A stretch of 64,000 nt of DNA from Solirubrobacter sp963736505 (GCA_963736505.1 CAVTOZ010000002.1:186001-250000); one strand, 5' to 3'; counted from the stretch's first letter, positions 8,829 to 20,613 are shown. Numbers and translations: made by a program. Notes: generated by a model not told the origin, from the letters alone.

Positions 8829-9296
8829 ATGGCCGCCCGCCTCGCCCTGCTGCGCCTGCGCAACCGCGGCCGGCTGGTCGCGGCGGCACGCGTCCAGGCG
8901 GGTGCCGGCGCCCGGGTGCACGTCGCCCGGGGCGCGCGCGTCGAGCTCGGCGAGGGCGTCGCGTTAGGTCCCGGCAGCCGCATCGAGGCGCGCGGCGGGG
9001 TCGTCCGCTTCGGCGCGGGCGCGCGGCTCGGCGAGCGCGCGGTGATCGTGGCGCTGGCGGGCGTGGAGATCGGGCCGGGCGCGATCGTCGGCGACTGGGC
9101 GGCGGTCGCGGACGCGGGCCCGACGTGGGTGGACGCCGAGGCCGCGATCCGGCGCCAGCCGCTCCGCACCACGCCGCTGCGGATCGGCGCGGGCGCGCGC
9201 GTCGGCGCGCACGCGGCAGTAGGCGCGTCGGTCCCCGACGGCGCGGAGGTCGCGCCCTACGCCGTCGTCGAGCGCGACGAGCAGAGCTCGTCGTAG
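8829..9296 (+). CDS. left-handed beta-helix (hexapeptide repeat) protein
   Basis: 155 residues from ATG at 8829. Repeated [V/I/L]-G-x-G hexads (VELGEGVALGPGSRIEA, VRFGAGARLGERAVI, VEIGPGAIVGDWAAV, LRIGAGARVGAHAAV) are the signature of LbetaH acyltransferases. A catalytic His is not obvious, and the protein is short, so it could be an acetyltransferase for sugars or a non-enzymatic relative. Its last 40 nt overlap the 3' end of the convergent glycosyltransferase gene. The frame is open upstream of 8829 but has no export signal there. Confidence 0.7.
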   Translation: MAARLALLRLRNRGRLVAAARVQAGAGARVHVARGARVELGEGVALGPGSRIEARGGVVRFGAGARLGERAVIVALAGVEIGPGAIVGDWAAVADAGPTWVDAEAAIRRQPLRTTPLRIGAGARVGAHAAVGASVPDGAEVAPYAVVERDEQSSS

Positions 9297-10438
9297 ACCG
9301 CCGCCGTCGAGCGCGCGACGTCCGCCCAATCGAAGCGCAGCACGTGCTCGGACGCCTCGGCGACGAGCCGCTCGCGCAGCTCGTCGTCGGTCAGCAGCTG
9401 CTGCGCCATGCGCTCCAGCGAGCGCGTGCTGCGCGCGCGGAAGCGCAGCCCGACGCGGCGGCCGGCGGGCACGACCTCGCGCAGCCCGCCCGTGTCGGCG
9501 ACGATCGTCGGGCAGCCGGACGCCATCGCCTCCAGCGCGACGAGCCCGAATGGCTCGTACAGCGACGGCACCAGGCACAGGTCGGCGATCCGGTAGAGCG
9601 AGTGCAGCACGTCGTCGCCGGTCCAGCCGATGAACGTGCCGTGCTCCATCAGGCCGAGCCGCTCGGCCTGCTCCTTGAGCTCGGCCTCGGCGGTCCCGCT
9701 TCCCGCGACGAGGAAGCGGACCCGTCCGACGCGCCGGATCAGCCCGGGCAGCGCGTCGAGCGCGAGGTGGAAGCCCTTCTCGTACACGAGCCGGCCGACC
9801 AGCAGGATCAGCTTGTCCTCAGGCTCCGCGAAGCGCGCGCGCAGGCGCGGCAGGTCGGCGACCGGCTGCAGGTCGGTCGGATCGATCCCGTTCGGGATCA
9901 CCGTCACGCCCTCGACGCCGAAGACGTCGCGCACGTGGCCGCGCATGTAGTGCGAGCACGTGATCACGCGGTCGGCGGCGCGCACCATCCGCTTCTCGAC
10001 GGCGTGGATGTGCGACTGCGGGTGCTTGTCGACCCAGCCCTGGTGGCGCCCGTACTCGGTCGCGTGCACGGTGACCAGCCACGGCACCCGGCGCCGGCGC
10101 GCGAGCCCGCGCGCGGCGGCCGCCACCAGCCAGTCGTGCGAGTGCACGAGGTCGAAGCCGCCGCCGAGCTCGATCCCGGCGGCCAGCATGTCGGCGTTCA
10201 TGTGCTCGACCCAGGCGATGAAGGCGTCGAGGTCGTCCTTCGGGAAGTCCGGCTCGCGCACGCGGTGCACGGTCACGCCGTGGCGGTCCTCCTCGGCCTC
10301 CAGGCGCCCGCCGCCGCGCGTCAGGACGTGCACGTCGTGCCCGTCGCGCACCAGCTGCTCGGACAGCTTGCGCACGTGGCGGGCGAGGCCGCCTTCGACG
10401 ATCGGCGGGTACTCCCAGGAGAGGATCAGGACGCGCAC
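9257..10438 (-). CDS. GT4/GT5-type glycosyltransferase, glycogen synthase/maltose-1-phosphate synthase-like
   Basis: 393 residues. The N-terminus MRVLILSWEYPPIVEGGLAR has the GG-L-A-R loop that binds nucleotide sugar in glycogen synthases. The C-terminal Rossmann domain has the E-x7-E motif in SLYEPFGLVALEAMASG and the preceding VGRLVYEKGFHLALDALP. In GlgE-pathway actinobacteria, enzymes of this size and type (GlgM, often annotated GlgA) make alpha-maltose-1-phosphate from ADP-glucose and glucose-1-phosphate. The glgE operon about 20 kb away favours that role, but linear glucan synthesis cannot be excluded. It follows the 10451-10936 gene after 14 nt, probably in one transcript. Confidence 0.75.
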   Translation of the reverse strand: MRVLILSWEYPPIVEGGLARHVRKLSEQLVRDGHDVHVLTRGGGRLEAEEDRHGVTVHRVREPDFPKDDLDAFIAWVEHMNADMLAAGIELGGGFDLVHSHDWLVAAAARGLARRRRVPWLVTVHATEYGRHQGWVDKHPQSHIHAVEKRMVRAADRVITCSHYMRGHVRDVFGVEGVTVIPNGIDPTDLQPVADLPRLRARFAEPEDKLILLVGRLVYEKGFHLALDALPGLIRRVGRVRFLVAGSGTAEAELKEQAERLGLMEHGTFIGWTGDDVLHSLYRIADLCLVPSLYEPFGLVALEAMASGCPTIVADTGGLREVVPAGRRVGLRFRARSTRSLERMAQQLLTDDELRERLVAEASEHVLRFDWADVARSTAAVYDELCSSRSTTA

Positions 10439-10450
10439 CGACGCCGCAGC

Positions 10451-10936
10451 CTATCGGCCGTCAGGCGCCGTGCCCGCCGGTTCGTCGCCGGCCGGGAAGT
10501 GCTCGAGGATCCAGTCGGGACCGAGGAGCGGGCGGCGGTACGAGCGGCCGTTGATCAGCACGTAGTCGCGCGTGCGCAGGTCCATCGGCAGGTCGCGCTC
10601 GATCGGGTACCAGTCGTTGTGCTGGCCGATCAGCTCGTTGAGCTCGTCGAAGCGGGCGCTCGCGGCGATCGCGCGCCAGCGTTCGGCGAACCCGGCGCGA
10701 TCGGACCCATACTCCTCGCGCAGCGCCCGGTAGCGCCTCGCGAAGCTCTGCTTCTGGGCGGCGATCGCATGGTCGATCTCGGCGATCCGCTCCATCCAGC
10801 GCGGCCTGACGCCCGCCTTCAGGTACGCCTCCACGGTCCGCCGCGTGGTGCGGGCGAGCGACGAGATCGGTCTGCCGATCCCCGCGCTCTCGTCCAGATC
10901 CGCGCGCACGACGCGCTCTGCGGCACTGCGGTCCAT
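10451..10936 (-). CDS. conserved hypothetical helical protein upstream of the glycosyltransferase
   Basis: 161 residues from ATG at 10936 (a GTG lies directly before it), with TAGGTG as a weak ribosome site. Charged and helical (RTTRRTVEAYLKAGVRPRWM, then EIDHAIAAQKQSFARRYRAL), with a C-terminal half rich in aromatic and basic residues (NDWYPIERDLPMDL, then TRDYVLINGRSYRRP). No signal peptide, membrane segment or motif that I recognise. Linked to the downstream glycosyltransferase by a 12-nt gap, so a role with that enzyme is possible but not shown. Confidence 0.65.
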   Translation of the reverse strand: MDRSAAERVVRADLDESAGIGRPISSLARTTRRTVEAYLKAGVRPRWMERIAEIDHAIAAQKQSFARRYRALREEYGSDRAGFAERWRAIAASARFDELNELIGQHNDWYPIERDLPMDLRTRDYVLINGRSYRRPLLGPDWILEHFPAGDEPAGTAPDGR

Positions 10937-11006
10937 CACCTACCACTCTAGGCGGTGGAAACGGCGGCTCGGTTGGAGTAGTAATTGCGCTGTTCGCCCC
11001 ATCAAC

Positions 11007-12440
11007 TTGTCACGGAAGGCAGTGCTCGCGGTCGCGCTGGTCGCATGCGGGATCGCAGCCCCGGCGGCGCGCGCCGGGACGTACGACGTATGGTCCTGCC
11101 GCGGGCCGGACGGCGCCGCGCTCGCGGCCGGCGCCTGGACGCTCGCGGGGAGCGCGGCCGACAGCTGCGCGCAGGGCGGCTCGCTGCGCGTCACGCCGGA
11201 CGGGTCGGCACGGCTCGTGCCGCCGCCGGGGACGCGGATCGCGGGCTACGAGCTGTGGCGCTCGGCCGACGACGGCCCGATCCCGGACGACACGAAGGTG
11301 ATCGAGACCGTCGCGTCCACGCCGTTCACGGTCTCCTCGGGCACGGTCGGCGACCCGAAGGTGCCGCTCTCGGCCGCGAACCGGATCGTCGCCACGCACG
11401 TACCGCTCGACGTGCTGTCGCTCCAGGTCGCGTGCGTCGACGGGTGCGACGGCGCGCGGATCGACCTCTACCGCTCGCGCATCTCGCTCGACGACCCGCT
11501 CGCGCCGACCGTGACCGCGTCCGCGGCCGGCGACGACGCCGTGATCGTCAACGCCGCCGACAAGGGCGGCGGCATCGCCAGGCTGACGATGTCGGTCGAC
11601 GGCGGGCCCGAGCAGGCGCTCGCGGGCGACTGCGCGCCGCCGTACACGGTCGCCGGGCCATGCCCGGCGCAGGCCGCGCACGCGTTCGCGATCGACGCGC
11701 CGGACGGCGACCACAGCGTCTCCGGCACCGTCGTCGACGCGGCCGGCAACACGACCGCGTGGGGTCCGCTGAGCGTCGCGATCCATCGCGCGCCGGCGCA
11801 GGCCCTGCCGCTGGTGACGACGGTCGCGCCCGCCTCGCCGCCGCAGGTGCTCAAGCTCGCGCGCGCCGCGATCGAGCACGCGCCCGGCGCGACGGCGCGG
11901 CTGGGCGGCACGCTGCGGACCGTGGCCGGAGCCCCGGTCGCCGGCGCGCAGCTCACGGTCTCGTCGTTCGACCTCGCGTCCGACGACGCGGAGCCGCGCG
12001 TGCTCGCGCCGGTCACCACCGACGCGAGCGGGGCCTTCACGATCGCGCTCAAGCGCGAGGGCGCGCAGCGCGTGACCGTCTCCTCCGCCGCGGGCGCGCA
12101 GGCGACCGCGACCGTGCGCACGCAGCTCGCCGTCACGGTCGCGTCAAGCCGCGGGCGGCTCGTCAAGGGCCGGCTGCTGACGCTGCGCGGCAAGCTGCGC
12201 GGCGCGGGCGCCTCTGCCGGCGGCACGCTGGTGACGATCGAGTCGGTCGTCAACCGCGCCTGGCAGCCGGTCGGCTCGGCGCGCGCGAAGGCCGACGGCG
12301 CGTACGCGTGGCGCTACCGCTTCGTGCACCTCGCCCGGGACACGATCTTCAGCTTCCGCGCCGTCGTCGAGCGCGCGCCCGGGTGGCCGTGGAAGTCCGA
12401 GCGCAGCGCGCCGCTGAAGGTGCGCGTCGACGTGCCATGA
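11007..12440 (+). CDS. secreted Ig-like/beta-domain protein of unknown function
   Basis: 477 residues if TTG at 11007 is used; that start gives a good signal peptide (SRKAVLAVALVACGIAAPAARA). GTG at 11022 would remove the positive n-region. The mature protein starts GTYDVWSCRGPDG, a pattern seen in secreted Thermoleophilia proteins with a lectin-like first domain. A VDGGPEQ/VVDAAGNT-type Ig segment follows (about 185-260), then two carboxypeptidase-regulatory-like beta domains. The last (about 380-477: RGRLVKGRLLTLRGKLRG to YAWRYRF) also closes the 20652 protein. ATGA overlaps the sigma/anti-sigma fusion that follows, so expression of the two is coupled. Confidence 0.75.
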   Translation: MSRKAVLAVALVACGIAAPAARAGTYDVWSCRGPDGAALAAGAWTLAGSAADSCAQGGSLRVTPDGSARLVPPPGTRIAGYELWRSADDGPIPDDTKVIETVASTPFTVSSGTVGDPKVPLSAANRIVATHVPLDVLSLQVACVDGCDGARIDLYRSRISLDDPLAPTVTASAAGDDAVIVNAADKGGGIARLTMSVDGGPEQALAGDCAPPYTVAGPCPAQAAHAFAIDAPDGDHSVSGTVVDAAGNTTAWGPLSVAIHRAPAQALPLVTTVAPASPPQVLKLARAAIEHAPGATARLGGTLRTVAGAPVAGAQLTVSSFDLASDDAEPRVLAPVTTDASGAFTIALKREGAQRVTVSSAAGAQATATVRTQLAVTVASSRGRLVKGRLLTLRGKLRGAGASAGGTLVTIESVVNRAWQPVGSARAKADGAYAWRYRFVHLARDTIFSFRAVVERAPGWPWKSERSAPLKVRVDVP

Positions 12441-13603
12441 GCACCGTCGCCGCGCCGAGCCAGGCCGACAGCGTCCTCGCGCGCGACTACGAGCGCCTGA
12501 AGCCCGACATCCTGCGCACCGTCCGCGGCAAGCTCGCCGCCGGCGGCGTGCGCTTCGACGACTCCGACCTGGACGGCTTCTACAACCAGGCCTGGCACGG
12601 CGTGCACACCAAGCTCGCCGAGGGCGAGCGCGTCGAGAACGTCAACGGCCTGCTGGTCACGATCACGCAGCGGCGCGCGCTGGACGAGTTCCGCGCGCTG
12701 CGCGTGGAGAGCCGCGCCGACATCGAGGCGCTGCAGGCGCAGGGCATCGAGCTCGACCTGGCCGCGCGCGTCGACGACCAGGTGCGGCTCAAGCACTTCA
12801 TCGAGGGCATGCGCGAGCGCCTGAACCGGCGCGAGCGCGAGGCCGCCGCCCTCTGTTACGTGCAGGACTACAGCCGGCCCGAGGCGGCGCAGGCGATGGG
12901 CGTCAAGCCGCGCCGGATGGAGAAGATCATGGACGGCGTCTCCAAGAAGGTCGGGGCGTTCGTCGGCGACATCGAGCGCGACGAGTGGTGCGACGCGCGC
13001 CACTCGATGATCAAGGCCTACGCGCTCGGGCTGCTCGACCCCGAGGGCGAGCGCTACGCGCTGGCCGCCGAGCATCTCGACAGCTGCTCCGCCTGCCGGC
13101 GCGACGTGCTGCGGATCCGAGGGATCGCCGCGCTGACGCCGCCGATCCCGCTGCTGTTCGCCGCGCTCGCGGGCGCGTCGGCGACGGGCGCGGGCGGCGC
13201 CGGAGCGGGCCACTTCCTCTTCCACGGCGGCGGGACGGCAGCCAAGGCCGGCGCGGTCGCCGCGGCCGGGACGACGGCGGTCGCCGCCACGTTCGCGGTC
13301 GTCGCGCTCACGGGCTCGAGCAAGACGCCCGCGCTCCCCCCGGCGCCCACGCCGACGCCGACCGTCGTCGCCCGCGCGACCCCGACGGCCGCGCCCGCGG
13401 TCGTCGTCGCGCCGAAGGCGAAGGCCGTCAAGCGGCGCGTGGTCAAGAGGAAGCACCACGCGGCCGCGCGCAAGCAGGTCGCGGCCGTGCGCACGGCTGT
13501 GCCCACGGTCGTTCGGACGCCGGCTCCGACGGTCGCGCCGGTCCGCACCGCCGCGCCTCAGAAGCCGGCCACGGATGGCGCCGGCGAGTTCGAGCTGCGG
13601 TAG
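12437..13603 (+). CDS. sigma-factor-like protein fused to zinc-finger anti-sigma and membrane segment
   Basis: 388 residues. Residues about 28-95 resemble sigma region 2 (DSDLDGFYNQAWHGVHTKL, then NGLLVTITQRRALDEFR). Residues 125-172 resemble region 4 (LNRREREAAALCYVQDYSRP, AAQAMGVKPRRMEKIM). Then comes a zinc-binding anti-sigma-type finger, H213-x3-C217-x2-C220 in AEHLDSCSACRRDV. A hydrophobic stretch about 268-293 can span the membrane, and the tail is Pro/Thr/Lys-rich (PTPTPT, KRRVVKRKHH), probably outside the cell. ATG lies in an ATGA overlap with the secreted-protein gene. One chain therefore seems to hold both sigma and its own membrane-tethered control domain. The region-4 helix-turn-helix is divergent, so DNA binding is unproven. 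Confidence 0.75.
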   Translation: MSTVAAPSQADSVLARDYERLKPDILRTVRGKLAAGGVRFDDSDLDGFYNQAWHGVHTKLAEGERVENVNGLLVTITQRRALDEFRALRVESRADIEALQAQGIELDLAARVDDQVRLKHFIEGMRERLNRREREAAALCYVQDYSRPEAAQAMGVKPRRMEKIMDGVSKKVGAFVGDIERDEWCDARHSMIKAYALGLLDPEGERYALAAEHLDSCSACRRDVLRIRGIAALTPPIPLLFAALAGASATGAGGAGAGHFLFHGGGTAAKAGAVAAAGTTAVAATFAVVALTGSSKTPALPPAPTPTPTVVARATPTAAPAVVVAPKAKAVKRRVVKRKHHAAARKQVAAVRTAVPTVVRTPAPTVAPVRTAAPQKPATDGAGEFELR

Positions 13604-13604
13604 C

Positions 13605-13837
13605 AACGTCAACTGCGCTGGTAAGGGAGGTGGTCTCCCAGAACCGATCACCGGGTCCCGCTCGGCGATCACGATCGACCGCGAGTTCGATGCACCACTT
13701 TCGCGTGTGGCGGCTAAGGGGCGTATACCGCTACTTTCCAACCACCAGATTCCCTGAGCGGTCCCACGCGGTGATCGTTTCCGCCTCGCGAACCGCGAGG
13801 CAATCTGACCCACCCCCTTACCAGCGCAGTTGAAGTT
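13605..13837. repeat. MITE-like 233-bp element with inverted terminal repeats
   Basis: The whole gap between the sigma fusion and the next gene is taken up by this element. Left end 13605-13627 reads AACGTCAACTGCGCTGGTAA then GGG. The right end 13815-13837 is its reverse complement with one change (T for G at the fourth base). Inside each end is a second shared block, AACCGATCACCGG at 13642-13654 and AAACGATCACCG (reverse strand) at 13769-13780. It also contains hairpins GGGAG-GTGGT-CTCCC (13625-13639) and GCCTCGCG-AAC-CGCGAGGC (13783-13801). No ORF. A third copy of the end plus inner block is at 22853-22902. Confidence 0.7.
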
Positions 13838-13887
13838 GTTCACGAACTGGGAGGGGGGAGGAACGCGACACCCGGCGACGTCTCCAC

Positions 13888-14706
13888 ATGAACCCGCCGA
13901 GCCTGTTCGCCGATATCGCCCTCACCGATGACGATGACGTCCGCGCGGCCCACCGCCGCGCGATCGCTCACGGTCTCGAGATCACGCGCACCGAGGCGCA
14001 GTTCGAGTGCCACGCGCTGATGTGCATCGCGATCGAGCACCTGCTCACGGTCGCGCTCACGGGCGAGAGCTTCCACGGCCAGGCGGCGATGCTCGGCGAT
14101 CCTTCCAATCCTGTGCTCGTGTCGCAGCTGCGGAGGCTGCGCGACGCGAGCGCAAGCTCCGTCCTGCTGCTCTCACGCGCGCTCGACGCCCACGCGTCCG
14201 ACACCGGTCGCGAGCCGGGTGCGTGGCAGGACGACGTCGCGCGCGCCGCCTCTTCAGTGCTCACCGGACGGGGCCGGCCGAGCATCGGCGAGGTGGCGCG
14301 CTCGGCGATGCTCGAGGTCTCCTCGGCGCTGCTGCGGATCGCGCATAGCCGGATGGTCGTGCCGCGGCACCTGGCGACCGCGATCGGCCGCGTGACGGCG
14401 ATCTTCGTCCTCTGCGAGGATCTGCTGGCGCGCTCTGAGGGACGCGGCCGCGTGGTCGACGCGCCGCGCGGCTGGGAGGGCCTCGTGCCCGCCGGGACGT
14501 GGCCCCAGCTGATGGTCGCGCTGCGCCCGCGCGAGCGCGCCGAGCTGCACGGCGTGCTGCTCGGCCTCGCGCCCGAGACGCGCCACCGCGTCGTCGACGA
14601 GCTGCTGTCCCAGATCGAGTGGATGTCGTTCGGCACCGCGATGCTGGTCGCCCTGTTCCGCTCGGCCGGCCCGTCGGCCGCGGCCCAGGGGCGCTACAGC
14701 GTCTAG
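13888..14706 (+). CDS. hypothetical helical protein
   Basis: 272 residues, ATG at 13888 with only distant purine-rich sequence upstream. Nearly all alpha-helical: CHALMCIAIEHLLTVAL (about 42-58), then a Ser/Leu-rich helix (SVLLLSRALDAHA), RHLATAIGRVTAIFVLCEDLL (about 160-180), and a C-terminal GTAMLVALFRSAGPSAA. No signal peptide and no long enough apolar segment for a confident membrane span. I do not recognise the family. It starts 50 nt after the MITE-like element and ends before a terminator shared with treY. Confidence 0.6.
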   Translation: MNPPSLFADIALTDDDDVRAAHRRAIAHGLEITRTEAQFECHALMCIAIEHLLTVALTGESFHGQAAMLGDPSNPVLVSQLRRLRDASASSVLLLSRALDAHASDTGREPGAWQDDVARAASSVLTGRGRPSIGEVARSAMLEVSSALLRIAHSRMVVPRHLATAIGRVTAIFVLCEDLLARSEGRGRVVDAPRGWEGLVPAGTWPQLMVALRPRERAELHGVLLGLAPETRHRVVDELLSQIEWMSFGTAMLVALFRSAGPSAAAQGRYSV

Positions 14707-14715
14707 ATCAGAGAG

Positions 14716-14753
14716 CGGCGGAGGTACGAGCCGCCAGGCGAGTACCTCCACCG
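14716..14753. terminator. terminator hairpin between convergent genes
   Basis: Arms CGGCGGAGGTAC and GTACCTCCACCG pair over 12 positions with one mismatch around a 14-nt loop. They lie between the stops of the 13888 gene and treY. Confidence 0.65.
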
Positions 14754-14762
14754 ACGTGAGCG

Positions 14763-16777
14763 TCAGCGAACGTCGGCCCGTTCCAGCAATGCGATCCCGA
14801 GCTCGCCGGTGAGGTCGGCGATGCTGAGGCGGCCGGACAGCTCGCGGCGGGCGAGCACGTCGTGCCAGGAACCTTCGGGCAGGGAAATGGATCGGGCGCC
14901 GTCGCCGCGCAGCCGCGCCGCCGCGACGACCCCCCCGCCGCGTGCGAACGCGACGGCGTCCGGTCCCGCCTCGAGCGGCTCGTAAGAGCCGGTGAACGCG
15001 TCAGGGCGGCGGGCCCTGAGCGCGAGCGCGCGGTGGATCAGCCACAGCTTGCGCGGTTCCTCGGCGCCGTTGGTCACGGCGTCGAGGGCCGCGCGGCGCG
15101 CGTCCCAGTCGACCGGGCGGCGGTTGTCGGGATCGACGAGCGAGAGCGAGAGCAGCTCGTCGCCCTGGTAGATGTCGGGCACGCCGGGCACCGTGAGCTT
15201 GAGCAGCAGCTGCCCGAGCGCGGCGCGCTCGCCGGCCTCGGCCAGCTCGGCGGCGAAGCCGTCGAACTCGCGCCGGAAGTCCCGGTGCTCGTACAGCGCG
15301 CGGCAGAAGCGCCGGACGGCCTCCTCGTGCTCGGCGTTCGGCTCGATCCAGCTGGTGTTGCGCTTGGCCTCGCGCAGCGCCTTCTCCATGTACGCCTCGA
15401 GCCGCTCGAGCTCGATCGGCCAGGCGGCCGCCAGCGTCTGGAAGATCAGGTACTGCTCGGCGCGGTCCGGCGCGCCGCGGGAGGTGAGCACGCGCGAGGT
15501 CGCCAACCAGCGGCGCACGAGCGCGGCCCAGCGGTCCGGCACCGACGCCAGCGCGCCGAGCCGCGCGCGCACGTCGCCCGAGCGCTTGGTGTCGTGCGTC
15601 TGCGTCGCGAGCAGGTTGAGCGGGAAGCGCTCCGCCCGCTCGGCGTTCGCGGCGTGGAACTGCGCCACGGAGATCGAGAAGCGGCTGGGATCGCCGCCGA
15701 CGTCGTTGAGCGCGAGCAGCCGCAGGTAGCGGTAGAACGCGGTGTCCTCGACGCCCTTGGCCATCACCGGCGGCGTCGTCTGCTGGAAGCGCGTGACGAA
15801 CGCGTCCCAGCCGGCGGTGTCGAGCGTGAGCACGCGCGCGAGCGACTCGGGCAGCCCGGCCTCGGCGACGGCCTCGCGGTCGGCGTCCTCGACCAGGCCG
15901 CTCCACGGCTCCACGTAGGTCCGGTACACCGGCAGCGAGGCGAGCGCGCGCTCGAGGCCGGTCAGCGGCGCCGGCGCCTCGTGGCGCAGGCGATCGACCT
16001 CGGGCGCGAACGCGGTGCGGGCCTGCTCGAGCTTGGCCTCGAACGCGTGCTCGCCGAAGCGCCGGTGGTCGTGCGCGACCTCCTCCCACAGGTCCGTCAG
16101 CGGCGCCTCGCCCGCGGGATCGACGTGCAGCGCCGCGACGTCGTTGAGGAACTCGTAGCCGACCGTGCCGGCGACCGGCCAATCGCGCATGCGCTCGCCG
16201 GGATCGAGGATCTTCTCGACCCAGACGTGGCGCGCGCCGCCTTCCTGCAGCCGCCGCAGGTAGCCGGCGGGGTCCGCGAGCCCGTCCGGGTGGTCGATCC
16301 GCAGCCCGTCGACGGCGCCCTCGCGCACGAGCCGCAGCGCCAGCTCGTGGGTGGCCGCGAACACCTCCGGGTCCTCCTGGCGGACGCCGGCGAGGTGGTC
16401 GATGTCGAAGAAGCGCCGGTGGCGGCCGGTGCGCTCGTCGAGGTCGAAGAACTTCCTCCGCAGCGCAGGATCGCTCCAGTACGCGTTCGCGTCGTCGACC
16501 GCCATGTGGTTCGGGACGATGTCGAGCACGATCCCCATCCCGGCCTCGCGCACCGCGTCGACGAGCGCACGGAACTCGTCCTCGCCGCCGCGCTCCTCGG
16601 AGATCGCGTTCGGATCGACGACGTCGTAGCCGTGCGTGGAGCCGGCGCGCGCCTGGAACGACGGCGGCAGGTAGACGTGCGAGACCCCGAGGTCGCGCAG
16701 GTAGGGGACGAGCGCGCGCGCCGCCGCGAAGCCGAACTCGCCCGCGAGCTGCAGCCGGTACGTCGCGCGCGGCTCGG

Positions 16778-16781
<4 letters not shown>
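14763..16781 (-). CDS. treY: malto-oligosyltrehalose synthase
   Basis: 672 residues, GH13 family. It converts the reducing-end alpha-1,4 link of maltodextrin to alpha-1,1, giving maltooligosyl trehalose in the cytosol. Visible signatures are YRLQL near the start, LPPSFQARAGSTHGYD, the IVPNHMAV loop, nucleophile D163 in GLRIDHPDGLADP, acid/base E189 in HVWVEKIL, and QTHDTKRSGDVRARL with the third Asp. Last gene of treZ-glgX-treY; its ATG overlaps the glgX TGA by four bases (ATGA). It is slightly shorter than typical TreY (about 700-770) but complete. Confidence 0.95.
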
Positions 16782-18891
<2,110 letters not shown>

Positions 18892-18892
<1 letters not shown>

Positions 18893-20613
18893 CAGCGGAC
18901 CAGCGCCCCCGACAGCGGCGCGAGCGCGACGAAGCCGGGCTCGAGCGTCGGCTCGTGCGTGGCGAGGACGACCTCCTCGACCTGCTCGAACGGCACGTGG
19001 ACCGGCTCGCGCGAGAAGTTCGCCAGCAGCGTGTGCTCGCCGCGGCGGACCGCGAGCCAGCCGCTGCGCTCGTCGAACGTCGTCTCGGCGTCGGCCGGCG
19101 CCAGCTCGCGGCGGGTGCGCAGCAGCGCCTGGTGCAGCTCGAGCATGCCCGCGGGCTCGCCCTCGCGCGTCAGCTTGGAGCGCTCGAACGTCGCCGGGTC
19201 CTGCGGATCGGGCACCTCGGCGCCGGAGAACTCCGCGAACGTCGCGAACTCGCGCCGGCGGCCTTCGCGCGTCGCGTCGGCGAACTCCCCGTCGATGTGG
19301 TCGCTGAAGAACTGGAACGGCGCCCGCTCGCCGTGTTCCTCGCCTTGGAAGATCATCGGCGTGAAGGGTGACAAAAGCGTCAGGAACGCCGCGAGCGGGC
19401 GCGTCTCCGGCGGCAGGCGGTCGCCGAGCGCGCGATTGCCGACCTGATCGTGGTTGGCGGAGAAGACGACGAAGCGGTCGACCGGCACGTCCTGCGCGGG
19501 TGCCCCGAAGCGGCGCCCGCGGAACGTGGAGTAGGTCCCGTCGTGCACATGCGGGCGCCGGAACGCCTTCGCGAGCAGCGCCAGCGAGTCGAACTCGCCG
19601 TACCAGCCCTCGGTCTCGCCGGTCAGCAGGACGCGCAGTGCGTGGTGGAAGTCGTCGGCCCAGGCGGCGTCGCAGCCCCAGCCGCCCAGCTCGGGCGCGC
19701 GCATCACCTTCGGGTCGTTGAGGCCGGACTCGGCGATCACCAGCGCGCCCGGACGGGCGGCGTGGACGCGGCGGGCGATCTCGGCGACGAGGTGCTCGGG
19801 GCTGGAGTCGACGATCGCGTGGATCGCGTCCAGGCGCAGGCCGTCGACGTGGAAGTCGCGTACCCAGCCCTCGGCGCTCTGGCAGACCCATTCGCGCACG
19901 GCGTCGGCGCCGTCGTCGTCGACGTTGAGCCCGTCGCCCCACGGCGTGCGGTGCTTGCCGGAGAAGTACGGCCCGAACGCCGCGAGCGCCTGCGTCCCCG
20001 ACGCGCCGACGTGGTTGTAGACGACGTCGAGGATCACGCCGAGGCCCTCGGCGTGGGCCGCGTCGACGAGCCGCTGGAACCCTTCCGGCCCGCCGTAGGC
20101 GGACTGCGCGGCGCTCAGATAGACGCCGTCGTAGCCCCAGCCGTGGCGGCCGGGGAACTCCGCCACGGGCATCACCTCGATCAGGGTGACGCCGAGCGCG
20201 GCGAGGTCCTTGAGGAACGGGATCGCGGCGTCGAATGTACCGGCAGGGCTGAACGTCCCGACGTGCAGCTCGTACAGCACCGCGTCCTGCAGCCCGGGGA
20301 CGCGGAACTGGGCGTCGGTCCACTCGAACGCGCCGGGATCGAGGATCCGCGACGGGCCGCGCAGCGCCTCGGGCTGCCAGCGCGAGCATGGGTCGGGCCA
20401 GGCGGTCCCGTCGACCACGAAGCGGTAGTCGGCGCCGGGCTCGGCGGCGACCGTCGCCTCGTGGATCCCATAGCCGGCGTGGGTCAGCGGCGTGTCGACG
20501 TCGCCGATCCGTACGGCCACGGCCTGCGCGCGCGGGGCCCATACGCGCAGCTCCGCGCGGCCGCCGCGCAGGGGGAAGGCGCCGAGGCGGCGCTCGAAGG
20601 GGTACCCGTCCAT
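18892..20613 (-). CDS. treZ: malto-oligosyltrehalose trehalohydrolase
   Basis: 573 residues from ATG at 20613 (a longer frame upstream adds only low-quality sequence). It releases free trehalose from the TreY product. E-set domain 1-95 (FERRLGAFPLRGGRAELRVW), then the GH13 barrel: ELHVGTFSPAGTFDAAI, HGWGYDGVYLSAAQSAYGGP, nucleophile D262 in HVDGLRLDAIHAI, acid/base E295 in LVIAESGLNDPKV, and SANHDQVGNRALGDRL. First gene of treZ-glgX-treY. Only 38 nt separate its start from the divergent 20652 gene, so promoters must overlap or transcripts be nearly leaderless. Confidence 0.95.

Noticed and set aside
13605..13837. Insertion sequence with transposase
   Set aside because: 233 bp only and no ORF with transposase motifs; MITE-like is the most that can be said.
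12314..13843. A 509-codon minus-strand frame over the sigma fusion and MITE-like element
   Set aside because: Antisense shadow; it crosses both ends of the inverted-repeat element and has no protein-like pattern.
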